22,944 nucleotides of DNA from CABRXV01 sp900754955. Its GTDB lineage: Bacteria; Actinomycetota; Coriobacteriia; Coriobacteriales; Eggerthellaceae. The position numbers and the translations under genes are program-made. Of this stretch, positions 14,285 through 22,835 are shown in pieces; positions within the stretch are counted from its first letter, which is position 1, and the number at the start of each line of letters is the position of its first letter. A model generated the notes under the pieces. It was not told the DNA's origin, ran no database searches, and saw only the letters and a program-made list of their open reading frames with translations. Where the stretch lies: NCBI GenBank assembly GCA_902475005.1, contig CABRXV010000031.1:1-22944 (forward strand), read 5' to 3'.

Positions 14285-15203
14285 GACGACCTCCCTTGAA
14301 TCCGGCGACGGCATCCTTGAGGTGATCGCCCACCGACTCGGGATCCTGCCCGTCGCCCTGCTTGACGATCTCGCCCGTGTTGGCATCGAGCGTGTCTTCG
14401 GTCTCGGGGTTGTAGGCGAGCGTCTTGCGCTTGTAGCCGGTTGCGAGCGCCGCCATGGCGGCGAAGCCGAGCACTGCCACGCCCGACACCACGCCCGTCA
14501 CGGGCTTCATGATGTTCGTCAGCGTGGTCACAGGGCTCACCTGCGGATTCTCGACGTAGCCGTGCGCCGCGACGCCGTACTTGAGCACCGAGATCACATG
14601 CAGGCCGCCCACCTCGTCGGCGCCGTAGATGCACGCGTTCTCGTAGCCGTTGGCCTTGAGGCGCTCGAGCTGCTCCTCGGCGAGAGCGAGCATCTCGTCG
14701 CGATCGCCGAAGCGCAGCGCCTCGGGCTGGCAGGTGGTCACGCACGCCGGGGCCATGCCCTGCTCGATGCGGTCGGGGCAGCCGGTGCACTTGTTGACCG
14801 CGCCCTGAACGCCCTGATAATGCGGAACATCGAAGGGGCAGGCCGACGAGCAGTACTGGCAGCCGATGCACTTCTCCTCGTGCACCTCCACCATGCCCGT
14901 CTCCTCGTTGCGCACGAGGCAACCCGCCGGGCACACCGAGGCGCAGGGCGCGTCGGTGCAGTGCTGGCAGGAGCGGCGACCGAACGCCCACATGACGCCC
15001 TTGCTGCCGCCCGCCTCCTCATGGTAGGTCATGATCAAGCGCGTATCGCCGTTCAAATCGGGCGGGTTCTGGAGCGAACCCGAGAACACGTTCTCGTTGA
15101 GGCCCGTCGGAGACGGCAGGTTGTTCCAACACTTGCAGGCGATCTGACAGCCGTGGCATCCCGTGCAGCGGGACGTGTCGAACAGAATCGCTTTCTCAGT
15201 CAT
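14277..15203 (-). CDS. fdnH: Formate dehydrogenase beta subunit, 4x[4Fe-4S] (FdnH/FdxH-like)
   Basis: A 308-residue ferredoxin-type subunit that passes electrons from the catalytic subunit to cytochrome b. Four cysteine clusters are visible: Cys13/16/19/23, Cys79/82/87/91, Cys112/115/118/122 and Cys139/142/154/158. A C-terminal membrane helix (about 231-256, VVSGVAVLGFAAMAAL) anchors it, followed by a short polar tail, as in FDH-N beta. It has no signal peptide, consistent with export as a complex on the Tat signal of the alpha subunit. The ATG at 15203 follows GGGGAGGTGA. It starts 15 bases after fdnG ends and overlaps fdnI. Confidence 0.95.
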   Translation of the reverse strand: MTEKAILFDTSRCTGCHGCQIACKCWNNLPSPTGLNENVFSGSLQNPPDLNGDTRLIMTYHEEAGGSKGVMWAFGRRSCQHCTDAPCASVCPAGCLVRNEETGMVEVHEEKCIGCQYCSSACPFDVPHYQGVQGAVNKCTGCPDRIEQGMAPACVTTCQPEALRFGDRDEMLALAEEQLERLKANGYENACIYGADEVGGLHVISVLKYGVAAHGYVENPQVSPVTTLTNIMKPVTGVVSGVAVLGFAAMAALATGYKRKTLAYNPETEDTLDANTGEIVKQGDGQDPESVGDHLKDAVAGFKGGRHE

Positions 15204-15218
15204 AGCAGGTCACCTCCC

Positions 15219-18200
15219 CTATGCCTTCTCGATGTTGACGAGGAACGCCTTGTACTCGGGCGTCTGAGAGTTGGGGTCGCCCACGTTCGGCGTGAGGTCG
15301 TTCACCATGCTCTCGCTCGTGCCGAACACGCCCGCCCAGCCGTAGTGGTGCGTGAGGCCCACGAGGTGCTGGGTGTTGCCGTTGACCGTGAGCGGCTTCA
15401 TGCGCTTGGTCACCACCGCGTCGACGATGACCGAGCCGCGGTTGTTCCACACGCGCACCTTGTCGCCGTTGGCGATGCCCTTCTCGCCCGCCAGCTCCTC
15501 GGAGATCTCGACGAACTGGGTGGGCATGGCTTCAACGAGCGACGGGCACATGCGGGACTGACCGCCGGTCTGCCAGTGCTCGGTGACCGAGTAGGTGGTG
15601 GCGACGATGGGATACTCCGCCGCCGTGCCGTGGGCCGTGGACTCGTAGTCCTTGCCGAGGAACACCGGGTTGTTGAGCGACCCGTTCATGATGTTCTCGG
15701 AAAGCGGCGTCTCGAACGGCTCGTAGTGCTCGGGCAGCGGGCCGTCCACCATGCCGTAGCTCTCGAGGCGCGCGTTCTGCTCCCAGAGCATGAAGAACGC
15801 GTTGTTGTTGGGCGGAACCGGCGTGCCGTCGGCAGCGGCCGAGGTGAAGTCGCCGACATCGACCATGTTCCAGCTGTCGCCGGTCCACTCGACCAGCGTG
15901 CGATCGGGATTCCACGGCTTGCCCTCGGGGTCGGCCGAGGCGCGGTTGTACAGGATGCGGCGGTTGTTCGGCCAGGCGTATGCCCACTTGGAGTACAGGC
16001 CGAGACCGCTCTCGTCCTCGTTGTCGCGCTGGCCGATGGGCTGCTCTGCCGGATCGAGCGGCGCGTCGTTGTTGCTCCAGAAGCCCGAGTAGATCCACAT
16101 CGCGCACGCGGTGGAACCGTCGGCTGCCAGCTTGGAGTAACCGGGAAGCAGGTCGACCTTCGGCGCGGAGCTCGTGGTGTTGCACTCGGTGCCCGCCACG
16201 TTGTAGCCGTTGAGCGCCCACGCCACCGGACGCGGGTCGATCTTGCCGTCGACGTAGTAGTCCCACTTGGTGTTGAGGATCGGAGCGGGGTTCGCGCCGC
16301 CCTCCTGCTCGTACAGGTCGACGATGGCGCGCCACATCATGTCGACGATCTCGTAGTCGGGCTTGGAGTCCTCCCACGGATCGACGGCCTGGTAGCGCCA
16401 CTGCAGCCAGCGGCCCGAGTTCAGAATGGTGCCCGGCTTCTCGAAGATGAGCGCGCACGGCAGGAAGTACACCGTGGTGTTGACCTCGGCCGGGTTCATG
16501 TCGGGGGCCTTCCAGAAGGACGCGGCCTCCGTCTCAACCTGGTCGGCCACCACGAGCCAGTCGAGGTTCGCCATCGAACGGCGCACGTTGCCGGCGTTGG
16601 GAGCCGAGTGGCACGGGTTCATGCCCCAGTTGAAGTAGCCCTTGATGACGCCCTGCGTCATGAGCTCGAACGTGGAGATGTGCGTGTAGTCCTGCGCGCC
16701 CGTCTGCGAGGGAACCTTCGGCCACCAGTCGTAGCCGTAGTCGTTCTCGACCGTCGCGTTCTCGCCGAACCATTCCTTGAGGCTCGAGATGAGGAACTTG
16801 GGCTTGTTGGTGTAGTAGCCGGCCGAGTACGTCTCGCCCTCGAGCCACTTGCGCAGGCTGCTGCGGCCCGTGGTGTTGGGCCACTTGAGGTAGGCGGGAT
16901 GCTCGTTCACGAGCATGCCCATGTCGGTGGCGCCCTGGACGTTCGGCTCGCCGCGCAGCGCAGCCACGCCGCCGCCGGCAATGCCCACGTTGCCGAGCAG
17001 CAGCTGCAGCACGCTCATGGCACGCGTGTTCTGAGCGCCGTAGGTGTGCTGCGTCTGGCCGAGCGCGTACAGGATGACGCCCGCCTTGTCGGGAGCGCCC
17101 GTGGAGGCGAAGGTGGAGTACACCTGCTCGAGGGTCTCCTTGTCCATGCCGCAGATGCGGCACACGGTGTCCATGTCGTAGCGGGAGTAGTGCTGCTTGA
17201 ACTGCTGGTACACGCACATCGGGTCGGCAAGCGTCATGTCGCGCTTGGGATGCTCGACCGCAGGCGGCGTGAACTCAGGCACGCCGGGGGCAACCGCCCA
17301 GGCGTACTCGCCCGCCGTGTCCCAGGTGCTCTCGGATTCGACCTGATAGTGCCAGGAATGCACATCGTAGGTGCCCGTCTCGGCGTTCCAGCCGCTGAAC
17401 AGGCCCGTTGCGGGATCGAAGGAGTACTCGGGATCGAGCAGGTAGCTTGCGTTGGTGTAGTTGAGCAGATAGGAGAAGTTGTACTCCGGCACCTCTTCGC
17501 CCGCCAGGTACTTGGCCAGGTTGGGCTCGATGAGATGCTCGATGATGTAGTTGTACAGGCCGCCGTAGAACGCGATGTCCGTGCCCGAGCGAATGGGGCA
17601 GTAGATGTCGGCCATCTCGGCGGTGCGGGTGTAGCGCGGATCGACGACGATCCACTTGGCGCCGCGCTCGTGGGCCTTGTTGAGCCACTTGGCGCTGACG
17701 GGATGGTTCTCAACGCTGTTGGAACCGATGTTCATGATGACGTCGGTGTTCTGGAAGTCGCACCAGTGCGTCGTCATCGAACCACGGCCGAATGATGCCG
17801 CCAGACCGGCGACGGTGGGGCCGTGTCAAACACGGGCCTGGTTGTCGATCGCCACGATGCCGAGCGATCGCATGGCCTTGAGGATGAGGTACTCCTCCTC
17901 GGAGTTCTGCTGGGAGCCACCCAGGCTCGCGATGCCGGGCGTGTAGTTGACGGTCATGCCGTTCTCGGTCTCGATGAAGGACGCGTCGCGCGTATCCTTC
18001 ACCTTGCGGGCGATCTCGGCGATCGCCTCGTCCCACGTGATGGGCTCCCACTCCGACGCACCCGGACGGCGCACCATCGGATGGGTGACGCGGTCGGGGT
18101 TCTTGACGATCTCATGCGTCTCGGGGTCGACGATGTTGCGCAGCTGGAACATCGCGGCGCCCTTCGGACACAGGCCGCCCTGGTTGATGGGATGGTCGGG

Positions 18201-18425
18201 GTCGCCCTCAAGGTTGATGAGCTCACCGTCGCGCACTGAGCACAACGAGCCACATCCACCGGCGCAGTAGCAGCAGATGTTCGTGTACTCTTCCGTGTTC
18301 ACGAGCTTCCACTCATGGGATGCCTCCACCGCCAAAGCGGGCGAGGCCGCGGTGGCCTCGTAGACCATGGTCGTCGCAAACGCGGCGCCGACGGCCTTGA
18401 AGAAGCCTCTGCGTGATAGCTGCAT
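15219..18425 (-). CDS. fdnG: Formate dehydrogenase-N alpha subunit, selenocysteine-containing (FdnG-like)
   Basis: A 1068-residue molybdopterin (bis-MGD) oxidoreductase that oxidises formate to CO2. An in-frame TGA at 17828-17826 (codon 200) lies in DNQARV-U-HGPTVAGLA, which aligns with the selenocysteine region of E. coli FdnG (DNQARV-U-HGPTVASLA, from memory). The frame is therefore one selenoprotein, not two genes or a pseudogene. The N-terminus has a twin-arginine motif, SRRGFFK (residues 4-10), so it acts outside the membrane. A [4Fe-4S] site uses Cys51, 54, 58 and 86. The C-terminal domain (for example GDKVRVWNNRG) binds the cofactor. The ATG at 18425 follows AAAGGAG by 7 bases. It is followed directly by fdnH and fdnI, and selD is divergent. 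Confidence 0.95.
17785..17828 (-). promoter_or_regulatory. UGA recoding site and SECIS-like hairpin of fdnG
   Basis: After the UGA the reverse strand carries CGCC (17811-17808), loop GGTCT (17807-17803) and GGCG (17802-17799). The apical GGUCU loop matches the E. coli fdhF/fdnG SECIS loop bound by SelB, and its distance from UGA is about right for a bacterial SECIS. Confidence 0.75.
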
Positions 18426-18570
18426 GGGACACTCCTTTCCTCTCTTCTCGTCTCCAACTCGTCTGGCGTTGTCGCGCCGTTCCGCGACTCCGGCCGCACG
18501 ATGCGCACCACAGCCGCACACGCTCCCCAGCGCAACACTCCTTGGGTGCAACATAGCAGCCTGCGTTTTG

Positions 18571-18588
18571 AAGATTTATTGGAATCTT
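18571..18588. promoter_or_regulatory. AT-rich inverted repeat, possible operator
   Basis: AAGATT-TATTGG-AATCTT is a dyad in an AT-rich island of an otherwise GC-rich gap between fdnG and selD. It is followed by a T run on the + strand. A regulator that controls one or both divergent genes could bind here; this is inference from symmetry and composition. Confidence 0.3.
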
Positions 18589-18667
18589 TTTTCAGATGCG
18601 TTTTGGGCTGTGAAGCGAAGGGAAGCCCCGGAAACCGGGTCGCCATCGCCCCGCGGCGCGCCCCGGT

Positions 18668-18676
18668 TGCTATACT
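18668..18676 (+). promoter_or_regulatory. Extended -10 promoter of selD
   Basis: TGCTATACT is a TGn extended -10 box 57 bases before the selD ATG. No -35 of note is visible, as is usual for extended -10 promoters. Confidence 0.55.
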
Positions 18677-18732
18677 CTCCCTTCGATACACGATGATGTG
18701 CGCTGCGGCGCGCAACAGGGAAAGGGGCGGCC

Positions 18733-19818
18733 ATGAGCGAGAAGGAGCGCGTGCGCCTGACCGAGCTCACCTCGAAGGGCGGTTGAGCGGCGAAATGGGG
18801 TCCGGGCGACCTCGCCGACATACTCGCGCCCATCATGACGGGTGCGAACCAGAGCTCGCCGTTCGCGGGCGATCTTCTGCTCGGCTTCGAGACGAGCGAC
18901 GACGCGGCCGTGTTCCGCATCAGCGACGACGTGGCGGCCGTGCTCACGGTTGACTTCCTCACGCCGCTCGTGGACGACCCGCGCGACTTCGGGCGCATTG
19001 CGGCGGCGAACGCGCTGTCCGACGTGTTCGCCATGGGCGCCGAGCCCGTGTGCGCGCTCAACATCCTCGCGCTCGATTGCGCGCTCGGCAACGACGTGGC
19101 GCGCGAGGTGCTCGCCGGCGGCGCCGAGGCGGTGCGCGAGGCGGGCGCGCTCATCGTGGGCGGCCACTCGGTGGACGACCCCGAGCCCAAGTACGGCCTC
19201 TGCGTGTTCGGCACCGTGCACCCCGACCGCCTCGTGCGCAACGAGGGCGCGCAGGTGGGTGATGTGCTGTACCTCACCAAACCGCTCGGCGTGGGGCTGC
19301 TTTCCGCCGCTTACAAGATCGGCGAGGTCGACCTCGCCGCCTTCCAGCCGGCGATCGACTCGATGGCCGAGCTCAACCGTGCGGGCGCGCGCGCCATGCG
19401 CGCGGCGGGGGCCCATGCGGCCACCGACGTGACGGGGTTCGGGTTGGCAGGGCACCTGCACGAGATGCTCGCCGCGAGCGGCGTGGGGGCCGTGCTCGAC
19501 TGGGAGGCGCTGCCGCTCTTCGACGGCGCATGGGATCTCTCCGTGTCCTACTGCCGCCCCAACCGCACGTTCTCGATCATGGACTTCGCCGCGCCCTTCG
19601 TGAACCAGGGCGCGCTCGACGACGACGAGTTCGACAACCGCATGGCGGTGATCTGCGACCCGCAAACCTCGGGCGGCCTGCTCGTGGCGCTGCCCGCCGA
19701 GGCGGCGGCAGCGTTCGAGGAAGCGTTCGAGCGGGAAACGGGACGCGCGCCTGCGCGCATCGGCCGCATCGTGGAGGATGATACGTGTTCGATTTCGTTT
19801 GAGGATGGGATGGCGTAG
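18733..19818 (+). CDS. selD: Selenophosphate synthetase SelD, selenocysteine-containing
   Basis: A 361-residue enzyme that makes selenophosphate from selenide and ATP for selenocysteine, selenouridine and other selenium uses. The ATG at 18733 follows AAAGGGG by 8 bases. Codon 18 is TGA (18784-18786) in LTSKGG-U-AAKWGPGDLA; this is the position of the active-site Cys17 of E. coli SelD, and Lys21 matches the catalytic Lys20. The downstream frame is complete and typical: DDAAVFRI, NALSDVFAMGAEP, GGHSVDDPEPKYGLCVFG, TDVTGFGLAGHLHEM and DPQTSGGLLVALP. The gene is therefore intact. If UGA is not read, the first later start (GTG/ATG near 18835) would lose the catalytic loop. It is divergent from the FDH operon it serves and convergent with a TetR gene 9 bases away. 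Confidence 0.95.
18784..18817 (+). promoter_or_regulatory. UGA recoding site and SECIS-like hairpin of selD
   Basis: CGGCGA (18788-18793) pairs with TCGCCG (18812-18817). Inside it GGTC (18799-18802) pairs with GACC (18808-18811) around a CGGGC loop. This gives a two-part stem directly after the UGA, placed like a bacterial SECIS. The loop differs from the GGUCU loop in fdnG. Confidence 0.65.
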
Positions 19819-19827
19819 GACCGGGGC

Positions 19828-20391
19828 TTACTGGGCGCCGATGGCGCGCCATGCGGCATCGGCGAAGAGCTGCGCGCTCGCGTCGCTCATGTCGTACGCG
19901 TCGCGCTGGTGCCCCCAGTACATGCTCGCCGCCATGCCGCGCACCATGCGCGCAAGCACCGACGCCGATGCCTCGCTCGCCACGGTACCCTCCTTCTGCC
20001 CCTTGTCGATGATGCGCGTGAGCAGCATGACCGAGGGGATGACGCGGCAGCAGTTCACGTCGGGCTCAACGTAGCCGAACGTATACCAGTAGAGGAAGTT
20101 GAACTCGCGGGGATACACGCGATACGCGTGGAACATGTTGCGGCAGAAGCAGTTGAAGCGCTCGCGCGTCGTCGCGTCGGGATCGTCCTTGTCGGAGAGT
20201 TCCTCAATCGCAAGATCGAAGCAATGCGCGTACACGGCGTCGAGAAGATCCTCGCGATCCTTGAAATAATGGTAGAAGGTACCGGCCCCGGTATGAGCGT
20301 GCTCGAAGATAACGGGGAGCGTCAGCGCGCGAATGCCGCTTTCACTCATGATGCTCAAGGTAGCATCGATAATGTCCTCGCGCCTGCTCAA
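19828..20391 (-). CDS. TetR/AcrR family transcriptional regulator
   Basis: A 187-residue TetR-type repressor. The N-terminal helix-turn-helix reads REDIIDATLSIMSESGIRAL and ends in TGAGTFYHYFKDREDLLDAVY, the standard TetR signature. The remainder is a helical ligand-binding domain with several Cys residues (CFCRNMF, NCCRV). The start is TTG at 20391: an in-frame TGA lies just upstream, and the next ATG would cut the DNA-binding domain. A TATACT box lies about 60 bases upstream, with a dyad between it and the start, which suits autoregulation. It sits between selD (convergent) and yedF (same strand). The ligand is unknown. Confidence 0.9.
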   Translation of the reverse strand: MSRREDIIDATLSIMSESGIRALTLPVIFEHAHTGAGTFYHYFKDREDLLDAVYAHCFDLAIEELSDKDDPDATTRERFNCFCRNMFHAYRVYPREFNFLYWYTFGYVEPDVNCCRVIPSVMLLTRIIDKGQKEGTVASEASASVLARMVRGMAASMYWGHQRDAYDMSDASAQLFADAAWRAIGAQ

Positions 20392-20418
20392 AACCGACCC
20401 GTCCGATCAAAACCACAC

Positions 20419-20437
20419 TGCAGACAGCCTTGCTGCA
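20419..20437. promoter_or_regulatory. Candidate TetR operator
   Basis: A 19-bp dyad, TGCAGACAGCCTTGCTGCA, pairs at 7 of 9 positions. It lies between the TATACT box (20455-20450, reverse strand) and the TTG start, where a bound repressor would block its own transcription. Inference. Confidence 0.35.
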
Positions 20438-20449
20438 AATCCGCGGAAT

Positions 20450-20455
20450 AGTATA
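20450..20455 (-). promoter_or_regulatory. -10 box of the TetR gene
   Basis: TATACT on the reverse strand lies about 60 bases before the TTG start. No good -35 is visible. Confidence 0.4.
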
Positions 20456-20555
20456 GGACCGAGGAAAAACCTCCCTGCCTAGAAACATAATTCCAGCCTG
20501 TCATCAGGCATTTTACGCAGACTTGACGGACAAGCCTACCGCTTGTGCGGAATTT

Positions 20556-20591
20556 GGCGCCGCTCGCACAGCGCACTCGGCGAGCGGCGCC
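20556..20591 (-). terminator. Strong hairpin after yedF
   Basis: Perfect 12-bp arms, GGCGCCGCTCGC (20556-20567) and GCGAGCGGCGCC (20580-20591), with a 12-base loop lie 35 bases past the yedF stop. Only AAATTCC follows on the reverse strand, so the T tract is poor. The length of the perfect stem still makes a transcript end likely. Confidence 0.65.
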
Positions 20592-20625
20592 CCGTCCGTT
20601 TCGGTGCAGACGCCAGATGCGCCGG

Positions 20626-21249
20626 CTACAGCGAGATGACCTTGGCCGCCTCCTGCATGCGACCGAGGATGTCGTACATGTTCGACACCTCGCCCACCTT
20701 GAGGGCGTCCTTCACGCCGTAGAAGTCGAGGCACGTACCGCACACGAGCACCTCCACGCCCATGTCCTCGAGCTTCTTCACGCTGTCGATGATCTGCGCC
20801 TCATCGCCCGTCACGAGCTTCACGCCGGAGTTCATGAACAGCAGGCTCGCGGGGATGTTGTCGCTTTCGGACAGCGTGTAGAGCGCCATCTTCATGAGGT
20901 TGTAGCCGAGCTCGCCGTCGCCTTCGCCCACGTGGTCCTTGCCGATGAACACCGCGTACCCGCAGCCGCCCGTCGTCGAGCAGGCCGCACCCGTCGCAAG
21001 CGCTGCGGAGAGATCAGGCTCGGCCGGCGCCGTGCCGTCGCCTTCCGCAAACGTCATGAGCCAGCCGCCCTCGATCGCATCGCACGACACGGCGAGGCCG
21101 GTCTTCTTGCCGAGGCGGGTGAGGTTCTTCACCGCGGTTTCGTTGTCCACCTGCACGGCGATGTCATGGTTGCCGGCGTCGATCTCCTTCTTCGCCATCA
21201 CGAGCGGCATGGGGCACGGCTTGCCGAACCCGTCGAGAATCTTGGTCAT
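20626..21249 (-). CDS. yedF: Selenium metabolism protein YedF (TusA + DsrE-like)
   Basis: A 207-residue two-domain protein. Residues about 1-75 are a TusA/SirA-like domain with the CPxP motif (GKPCPMPLV, Cys12), which carries sulfur or selenium as a persulfide/perselenide. The rest is DsrE/F-like, with GGCGYAVFIGKDHVGEGD, a MALYTLSES region and VLVCGTCLDFYG. This matches the YedF family (TIGR03527), which is used as a marker of selenium use, notably of labile selenium in molybdenum hydroxylases. Its exact reaction is unknown. The ATG at 21249 has AAGGA 7 bases upstream. The leader contains a strong hairpin. It is downstream of two glycosyltransferase-like genes on the same strand and near selD. 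Confidence 0.9.
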   Translation of the reverse strand: MTKILDGFGKPCPMPLVMAKKEIDAGNHDIAVQVDNETAVKNLTRLGKKTGLAVSCDAIEGGWLMTFAEGDGTAPAEPDLSAALATGAACSTTGGCGYAVFIGKDHVGEGDGELGYNLMKMALYTLSESDNIPASLLFMNSGVKLVTGDEAQIIDSVKKLEDMGVEVLVCGTCLDFYGVKDALKVGEVSNMYDILGRMQEAAKVISL

Positions 21250-21268
21250 AGCTTCATCCTTCCCTTCC

Positions 21269-21312
21269 GGGCCGCCCGCAGGCGGCCCCGCCACTTCCCA
21301 CGCAGTGGCCGC
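21269..21312 (-). promoter_or_regulatory. Leader hairpins with alternative pairing upstream of yedF
   Basis: GGGCCGCC (21269-21276) and GGCGGCCC (21281-21288) form an 8-bp hairpin with a 4-base loop directly before the yedF ribosome site. A second stem, CCACT (21291-21295) with AGTGG (21304-21308), lies next to it. GCGGCC (21282-21287) can pair instead with GGCCGC (21307-21312), breaking both. This could be attenuation-like control, or simply GC-rich chance pairing. Confidence 0.4.
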
Positions 21313-21354
21313 GTTTTTCAACCGTCGTCGCGCGCCGCGCGCATCAGCTCCACG

Positions 21355-22044
21355 TTAGCGCGCCTCGCCGTAGCGGCGGGCGATCTCCTCGATGGGAGCA
21401 CCGCGCCGGTAGAGCCGCCGCAGGTGCGCCATCTGCATCATCGTGCGCAGGCGCGAGCGCGTCGTCGTGCCGAAGCGACGCGCCGAGGTGGTGATCCGGC
21501 CGCGCGTCGCCCCAGGGCGCAAACCGCGGCGGCGCAGGTCGAGCGAGAACCGGTAGTCCTCCATGAGCGGCAGATCGGGGAATCCGCCCACCTCGAGGAA
21601 AAGGGCACGCTCGATGAAGATTCCCTGGTCTCCGAACATGATACGCCGCACGTAGCAGCGGAAGTTGGAGAGGGCCGCGCAGATGCGCATGAGCGGACTC
21701 GACGGCTCGAAGCGCACCCCGAAGCAGCCCACGCGGTGCGTGCGCATGACGCGCTCGATCTCGCCGACGGGGTCGAGCGGCAGCACGCTGTCGGCATGGA
21801 GGAACAGCAGCACCGCACCCGTCGCCGCGCGGGCGCCCGCGTTGAGCTGGCCCCCGCGACCCTTCGGCGCGCGGATCACCGTGAACGCGTCGTCGATGCG
21901 AGCAAGGGTGCCGTCGGTCGAGCCACCGTCGACGAGGATGACCTCGCACGTCTCCCGCAGCGGGCGCAGCTGGTCGAGCAGGCGGTCGATCACGCGCTCC
22001 TCGTTGTAGATCGGCACGACGATCGAGAGGAACGGGGCGCCCAT
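21355..22044 (-). CDS. GT2-type glycosyltransferase (TIGR04283-like)
   Basis: A 229-residue GT-A-fold glycosyltransferase. It has SIVVPIYNEERVIDRLLDQL at the N-terminus, VDGGSTDGT at 38-46 and a DXD-like LHADS motif at 82-86. GVRFEPSSPLMRICAALSNFR and GDQGIFIERALFLEVGGFPDLPLMEDYRFS follow. This pattern fits the family named TIGR04283, annotated in databases as arsenosugar biosynthesis glycosyltransferase from context in other bacteria. The ATG at 22044 overlaps the stop of the upstream gene (TGATG), so the two are translated together. No arsenic methylation gene is seen here. Fold confident, substrate unknown. Confidence 0.87.
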   Translation of the reverse strand: MGAPFLSIVVPIYNEERVIDRLLDQLRPLRETCEVILVDGGSTDGTLARIDDAFTVIRAPKGRGGQLNAGARAATGAVLLFLHADSVLPLDPVGEIERVMRTHRVGCFGVRFEPSSPLMRICAALSNFRCYVRRIMFGDQGIFIERALFLEVGGFPDLPLMEDYRFSLDLRRRGLRPGATRGRITTSARRFGTTTRSRLRTMMQMAHLRRLYRRGAPIEEIARRYGEAR

Positions 22045-22805
22045 CAGGCCCCCTTCCTGCCGAGGCTTCTCAGGTAGCGCACCGACGCGAGGCGCCCGAG
22101 CTCCTCGTCGGCGGCGCGGCCGAGCAGCGCGGCGGCGTCGGCCCACGTGTCGATGTCGGACACCGTGCGCAGCAGCACGCAGGTGCAGCCTGCCGCACGG
22201 GCAGCATCAAGCGTCTGCTCGAGCACCGCGTCGTGGCCGTAAGTGGGCAGGTTGAACAGATCCGCAGGCACGCCCCTGAAGGCGATGAGGTAGTAGCCCC
22301 CGTCGTCGGCGGGACCGATCGCCACGTCCGCTTCGTCGAGCAGGGCGAAGGCGCGCAACACATCGGTCGGGCGCACCTCGGGCGCGTCGGCGCCCATGAG
22401 CGCACAGCGGGCATACCCCGCGTCGGCCACGACGCGCGCAGCGTCGCGCATGCGCGTGCCGAGTCCGTCGCCCTCCTGCTCGAAGTAGTACACGTCGCCG
22501 CCGAACGCCGCCTGCACCGGCGCCGCGGCACCCGGCGGCGCGTATGCCACGAACACGTCAACCGCGTCCGCGAGCGCGCGGGCAAGACGTGCCGCGTCCT
22601 CAAGCAGCGCCTCGTGAAACGCGGCGCACTGATCGGGAGACAGGTCGGGCATCATGCGCGTCTTGGTCTGCCCCGGCGCCGGCACGCGCGTGAGGATGAC
22701 GAGCGCGCAGCGGTCGTGTGGCGTTGGGGGCGCGGCTGTCGGCGTCGCTGCTGCCGGCGACGCAGCGCCGGGGGCCACGGCGCTTCCGCCCGATTCCGCC
22801 TTCAT
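22044..22805 (-). CDS. DUF2064 / TIGR04282-like nucleotidyl- or glycosyltransferase
   Basis: A 253-residue protein. After a 30-residue Ala/Pro-rich N-terminus comes ALVILTRVPAPGQTKTRMMPDLSP (the Lys-Thr-Arg nucleotide-binding loop), then QEGDGLGTRMRDA and ALMGADAPEVRPTDV. GPADDGGYYLIAFRG and the DIDTWAD motif close the fold. This order is typical of the DUF2064 family (TIGR04282), with a GT-A/nucleotidyltransferase-like fold. The family often sits beside TIGR04283 proteins, as here. The ATG at 22805 follows AAAGGAGGG by 6 bases. It is coupled to the glycosyltransferase by a 1-base overlap. The donor and acceptor are unknown. Confidence 0.87.
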   Translation of the reverse strand: MKAESGGSAVAPGAASPAAATPTAAPPTPHDRCALVILTRVPAPGQTKTRMMPDLSPDQCAAFHEALLEDAARLARALADAVDVFVAYAPPGAAAPVQAAFGGDVYYFEQEGDGLGTRMRDAARVVADAGYARCALMGADAPEVRPTDVLRAFALLDEADVAIGPADDGGYYLIAFRGVPADLFNLPTYGHDAVLEQTLDAARAAGCTCVLLRTVSDIDTWADAAALLGRAADEELGRLASVRYLRSLGRKGA

Positions 22806-22835
22806 GTTCTCCCTCCTTTCGAAAAACCCGCACTG

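Larger units (their letters stand above)
18426..18732. other. 307-base divergent promoter region between fdnG and selD
   Basis: No gene is seen and no tRNA-Sec was recognised. It holds an AT-rich island (18566-18596) with an inverted repeat, AAGATT (18571-18576) and AATCTT (18583-18588), and a small CCCGG-AAA-CCGGG hairpin (18627-18639). A good selD promoter lies at 18668-18676, and a possible TGC-TATGTT -10 for fdnG at 18558-18550 (reverse strand) would give a leader of about 120 bases. No clear FNR-type site was found. Confidence 0.6.

Noticed and set aside
13896..17795. A 1299-codon open frame on the + strand opposite the FDH operon
   Set aside because: It is antisense to fdnI, fdnH and fdnG, which have clear domains. 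Its His/Arg/Val/Ala-rich composition is what high-GC third positions give on the opposite strand, and it has no domain or ribosome site.
17826..17828. Reading fdnG as a pseudogene or two genes because of the stop
   Set aside because: The stop is TGA at the known selenocysteine site of FDH-N, with a SECIS-like hairpin and intact frame on both sides.
18426..18732. A possible selC (tRNA-Sec) next to selD
   Set aside because: No cloverleaf, T-loop or UCA anticodon arm could be built in this gap by eye.
18784..18786. Reading selD as truncated or starting at about 18835
   Set aside because: The TGA replaces the catalytic Cys codon exactly, and the frame upstream has a good start and conserved residues.
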